DNA from: Planctomycetota bacterium
GTDB lineage: Bacteria; Planctomycetota; UBA1135; UBA2386
DNA length: 7,838 bases
Reading direction: 5' to 3'
Assembly: GCA_016793305.1 (NCBI GenBank)
Contig: JAEUHU010000557.1
Span: 1-7,838, forward strand
The notes beneath the pieces are model-generated. The model saw only the letters and a list, made by a program, of their open reading frames with translations. It searched no databases and was not told where the DNA came from. The translations under genes were made by a program, and so were the position numbers. Shown here one piece after another: positions 5,574 to 7,838 of the stretch (the first letter of the stretch is position 1; every line of letters starts with the position of its first letter).

Positions 5574-7046
5574 CTACGCCAGCATCGAGCGGTACAGCGC
5601 GACGTACTCCGGCCCCTGCCGATCCCACGAGTAGTCGCGCCGCATGCCGTTCTTGATCAGCTGCTGCCAGCCGCGTTGGTCGCGCCAGTTGCGCAGCGCC
5701 CAGTCGATCGTGCCCGCGAACGCGTGGCTGCTGTACTCGTCGAACAGGAAGCCGGTGCCGCTGCGCGTGTGCGGATCCCACGGATCGACCGTGTCGGCGA
5801 GCCCGCCGGTGCGGCGTACGATCGGCGGGGTGCCGTAGCGCAGGCTGTACATCTGGTTCAGCCCGCACGGCTCGAAGCGGCTCGGCATCAGGAACACGTC
5901 GCTGCCGGCCTCGATCCAGTGCGCCAGGTCCTCCTGGAAGCCGCGGTAGACCGCGACCTTGTTCGGCCAGGTGTCACGCAGCCACTGGAAGTACTGCTCG
6001 TGCTTGTCCTCGCCGCTGCCGAGCACGATCAGGCGCATGTCCTCGCGCTGGAGGAAGATCGGGATCGAGTCGGCGAACAGCTCGAAGCCCTTCTGCGCGG
6101 TCAGCCGCGACACCACGCCGAACACCGGGGCGCGCGGATCGTGCGGCAGCTGGAAACGCTGCAGCATCGCCGCCTTCATCTTCGCCTTGCCGCTCAGGTC
6201 CTCGGCGTGGAAGTGGTGCGGGATGCGCGGGTCGTTCTTCGGGTTCCACTCGCCGTAGTCGACGCCGTTGACGATGCCGACCAGGTCCTGGCTGCGCGAG
6301 CGCAGCAGCTCCTCCATGCCCATGCCGTACTCGGCGGTCTGGATCTCGCGCGCGTAGGTGCGCGACACCGTGCCGAGGCGCGTCGCGTGCAGCACCCCGG
6401 TCTTCAGGAACGACAGCTTGCCGTCGCGCAGGTCGCCGTGGTGCACGTGCGCCCGCTGTTCGCCGAGCCCGAGCACGTCGAGCACGCTGTCCTTGAAGAA
6501 GCCCTGGTAGCCGATGTTGTGGATCGACAGCAGCGTCTTCGTCTGGGCGAACAGCTTGTCCCAGGCGTAGGTGGTGCGCAGGTAGAGCGGCAGCAGGCCG
6601 GTGTGCCAGTCGTTGCAGTGGATCACGTCCGGCGCCCACTGCAGCCGCTGGCAGGTCTCGAGCACGGCGCGCGACAGGAAGCCGAAGCGCAGCGCCTCGT
6701 CGCCGTCCTCGGTGTAGATGCCCTCGCGGTCGTAGAGCTCGTTGCAGTCGACGAAGTAGACCGGCACCTCGCTCTGCGGCAGCGGTGCGGTGCGGATCGA
6801 GAAGCGGATCGTGCGGTTCGGGAAGCGCACGTCGATCGCCTGCGCACCCGGCAGCGGCGTGGTCTTCAGGTCGCTCTTCTGGATGCGCCGGTAGAAGGGC
6901 AGGAACAGCCGCACGTCGTGGCCTGGGCCCTTCGGCCCCTTCTGGCCGAGCCAGCGACCGAGTCCGAGCAGTACGTCGGCGAGGCCGCCGGTCTTGGCGA
7001 AGGGAGCGACTTCGGACGCAGCGAGAGCGAGGCGCAGCGGACGCAT
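5574..7046 (-). CDS. glgA: Glycogen synthase (ADP-glucose type, GT5)
   Basis: The enzyme adds glucose from a nucleotide sugar, normally ADP-glucose in bacteria, to the non-reducing end of an alpha-1,4-glucan in the cytoplasm. At 490 residues it is close to the usual length (E. coli about 477). It starts in the classic way, with ASEVAPFAKTGGLADV and the sugar-nucleotide loop KTGGLADV at 18-25. Then come CNDWHTG (144-150), SIHNIGYQG (174-182), NGVDYGEWNP (260-269), SRLTAQKG (313-320) and the GT5 signature SRFEPCGLNQMYSLRYGTPP (389-408), where E391 is the expected catalytic-site glutamate. RRTGGLADTV (411-420) closes the second Rossmann half. All expected blocks are present, so it should be active. 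A short KGPKGP insert follows residue 36. The gene is convergent with the propeller gene and divergent from the second ATP-grasp gene; no other glycogen gene is in view. No Shine-Dalgarno is visible upstream. Confidence 0.96.
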   Translation of the reverse strand: MRPLRLALAASEVAPFAKTGGLADVLLGLGRWLGQKGPKGPGHDVRLFLPFYRRIQKSDLKTTPLPGAQAIDVRFPNRTIRFSIRTAPLPQSEVPVYFVDCNELYDREGIYTEDGDEALRFGFLSRAVLETCQRLQWAPDVIHCNDWHTGLLPLYLRTTYAWDKLFAQTKTLLSIHNIGYQGFFKDSVLDVLGLGEQRAHVHHGDLRDGKLSFLKTGVLHATRLGTVSRTYAREIQTAEYGMGMEELLRSRSQDLVGIVNGVDYGEWNPKNDPRIPHHFHAEDLSGKAKMKAAMLQRFQLPHDPRAPVFGVVSRLTAQKGFELFADSIPIFLQREDMRLIVLGSGEDKHEQYFQWLRDTWPNKVAVYRGFQEDLAHWIEAGSDVFLMPSRFEPCGLNQMYSLRYGTPPIVRRTGGLADTVDPWDPHTRSGTGFLFDEYSSHAFAGTIDWALRNWRDQRGWQQLIKNGMRRDYSWDRQGPEYVALYRSMLA

Positions 7047-7154
7047 GGTGGCGGGATGTTGGCAGACCGGGCGGGCCGGTGCGAGGGGGAAGGTGGCGGT
7101 GAGGGTGCGCGAGCGGCCGGTGGCATCGCCCCGAGCGCCCGGCAGGACCGTGGC

Positions 7155-7174
7155 AGCCGCCGTGTGCGGCGGCT
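7155..7174. promoter_or_regulatory. Hairpin in the glgA/ATP-grasp divergent spacer
   Basis: AGCCGCCG (7155-7162), loop TGTG, CGGCGGCT (7167-7174) is a perfect 8-bp stem ending 15 bases before the ATG at 7190. It overlaps a weak -10-like TAGCCT (7174-7179). If that box is real, the transcript would begin within a few bases of the start codon and the dyad would sit between the -35 and -10 positions, as operators often do. All of this is tentative. The rest of the 143-bp spacer shows nothing clear. Confidence 0.35.
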
Positions 7175-7189
7175 AGCCTGGGCCGTCGC

Positions 7190-7838
7190 ATGGTGCACGT
7201 CGTCTTCGCCATCCCGTTCGCCGCGGAGAACACGCAGCGCTTCGCCCGCGCCGCCGCGTCGTTGCCGGGAGTGAAGCTCAGCGTGGTCACGCAGGACCCG
7301 AAGGCCCGCTTCCCCGCCGACTTCCTCGACCTGCTGGCCGGCTTCGAACAGGTCCAGGACGCGCTGTCGGCCGACGACCTGGTGCGCGGCGTGCAGGCGC
7401 TGACCCAGCGCCTTGGCCCGGCCGAACGGCTGCTCGGCATCCTCGAGCCGCTGCAGGAACCGCTGGCGGTGGTGCGCGAGCGGCTGCGCATCCGCGGCAT
7501 GGACAGCGCCACCGCGCGGAACTTCCGCGACAAGGCGCGCATGAAGGACCTGTTCCTGGCGCACGACCTGCCGTGTGCGCGGCACCGCCTGTGCAGCTCG
7601 GTCAAAGAGGCGCGCGATTTCGCCGGCGAGGTCGGCTTCCCGCTGGTCGGCAAGCCGCCGGCGGGGGCCGGGGCCAAGTCGACCGCTCGCTGCGACACGA
7701 TGGACCAGCTGAACGTGTTCCTGCGCCAGCACTCGCCGGGCCGCGGCCGCGAAGTGCTGCTCGAGGAGTTCGTGCTCGGCCGCGAGTTCTCGTTCGACTC
7801 GGTGACCCTGCACGGCCAGCACGTGTTCCACAACGTCT
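7190..7838 (+). CDS. ATP-grasp domain ligase, second copy (3' end missing)
   Basis: The frame runs open from the ATG at 7190 to the window end (216 complete codons) with no stop. Residues 1-105 are the N-terminal domain (MVHVVFAIPF). The ATP-grasp part begins at NFRDKARMKDLFLAHDLPCAR (K115), continues with FPLVGKPPAGAGAKST (K155 and glycine loop 159-165), then VLLEEFVLGREFSFDS (E192-E193). The metal-binding C-terminal part lies beyond the window. 'RDK..MKD......LPCA' is shared with the minus-strand ATP-grasp at 1514-2734, and the spacing from that motif to the glycine loop is nearly the same, so the two are probably paralogues or work on related substrates. It is divergent from glgA. No Shine-Dalgarno is seen. 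The ATP-grasp family is clear; the substrate is unknown. Confidence 0.85.
   Translation, partial: MVHVVFAIPFAAENTQRFARAAASLPGVKLSVVTQDPKARFPADFLDLLAGFEQVQDALSADDLVRGVQALTQRLGPAERLLGILEPLQEPLAVVRERLRIRGMDSATARNFRDKARMKDLFLAHDLPCARHRLCSSVKEARDFAGEVGFPLVGKPPAGAGAKSTARCDTMDQLNVFLRQHSPGRGREVLLEEFVLGREFSFDSVTLHGQHVFHNV

Noticed and set aside
2878..5868. Minus-strand open frame of 996 codons antisense to the propeller gene
   Set aside because: The translation is arginine/alanine/glutamine-rich without recognisable motifs and mirrors codon bias on the other strand; the plus-strand gene has clear repeats and a signal peptide.
3978..7274. Plus-strand open frame of 1098 codons across propeller and glgA genes
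   Set aside because: It passes out of frame through one gene and antisense through glgA, whose motifs are all intact on the minus strand.
5974..7833. Minus-strand 619-codon frame overlapping glgA and the second ATP-grasp gene
   Set aside because: It runs in another frame through glgA and antisense to the ATP-grasp gene, and its product is compositionally biased with no motif.

Overview
The window looks like chromosomal DNA of a high-GC bacterium, most likely a planctomycete. The main evidence is the secreted protein in the middle (2944-5550): its many 'RWNGSTW' blades and its C-terminal domain (an LPWLGS start, a central PGCDV, a TSTNALELQLG end) are a combination I associate with Planctomycetota. 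That assignment is recognition from memory, not a search. Third-position GC is very high throughout, so long shadow reading frames are abundant. I see no well-spaced Shine-Dalgarno sequence in front of most of the starts.

Layout from left to right. (1) 1-366, plus strand: the C-terminal half of an Sfp-type 4'-phosphopantetheinyl transferase, cut by the window edge. (2) About 515-1490: a compact unit carrying an HUH/Y1 (IS200-like, REP-associated type) transposase gene at 689-1444. An exact 18-bp inverted repeat (516-533 and 1472-1489) brackets the gene, each copy can fold a small hairpin, and a perfect 20-bp palindrome (557-576) lies between the left repeat and the gene. This is the best candidate for an undescribed mobile or REP-like unit in the window. 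(3) 1514-2734, minus: a complete ATP-grasp ligase. (4) 2735-2943: a divergent intergenic region with an 8+8 bp dyad. (5) 2944-5550, plus: a secreted protein of 868 residues with about 13 beta-propeller-like blades. (6) 5574-7046, minus: glycogen synthase GlgA, convergent with the propeller gene and 23 bp from it. (7) 7047-7189: a divergent spacer with an 8-bp-stem hairpin just before the next gene. (8) 7190-window end, plus: a second ATP-grasp enzyme, truncated, resembling the first around the ATP-binding region.

How the genes relate. GlgA is a core metabolic enzyme making storage alpha-glucan, and the phosphopantetheinyl transferase activates carrier proteins. The two ATP-grasp enzymes are probable paralogues, one on each side of the propeller and glgA genes, with unknown substrates. 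Apart from the transposase unit, no two adjacent genes are in the same orientation with short spacing, so no operon is evident. I see no RNA genes, CRISPR array or phage genes.
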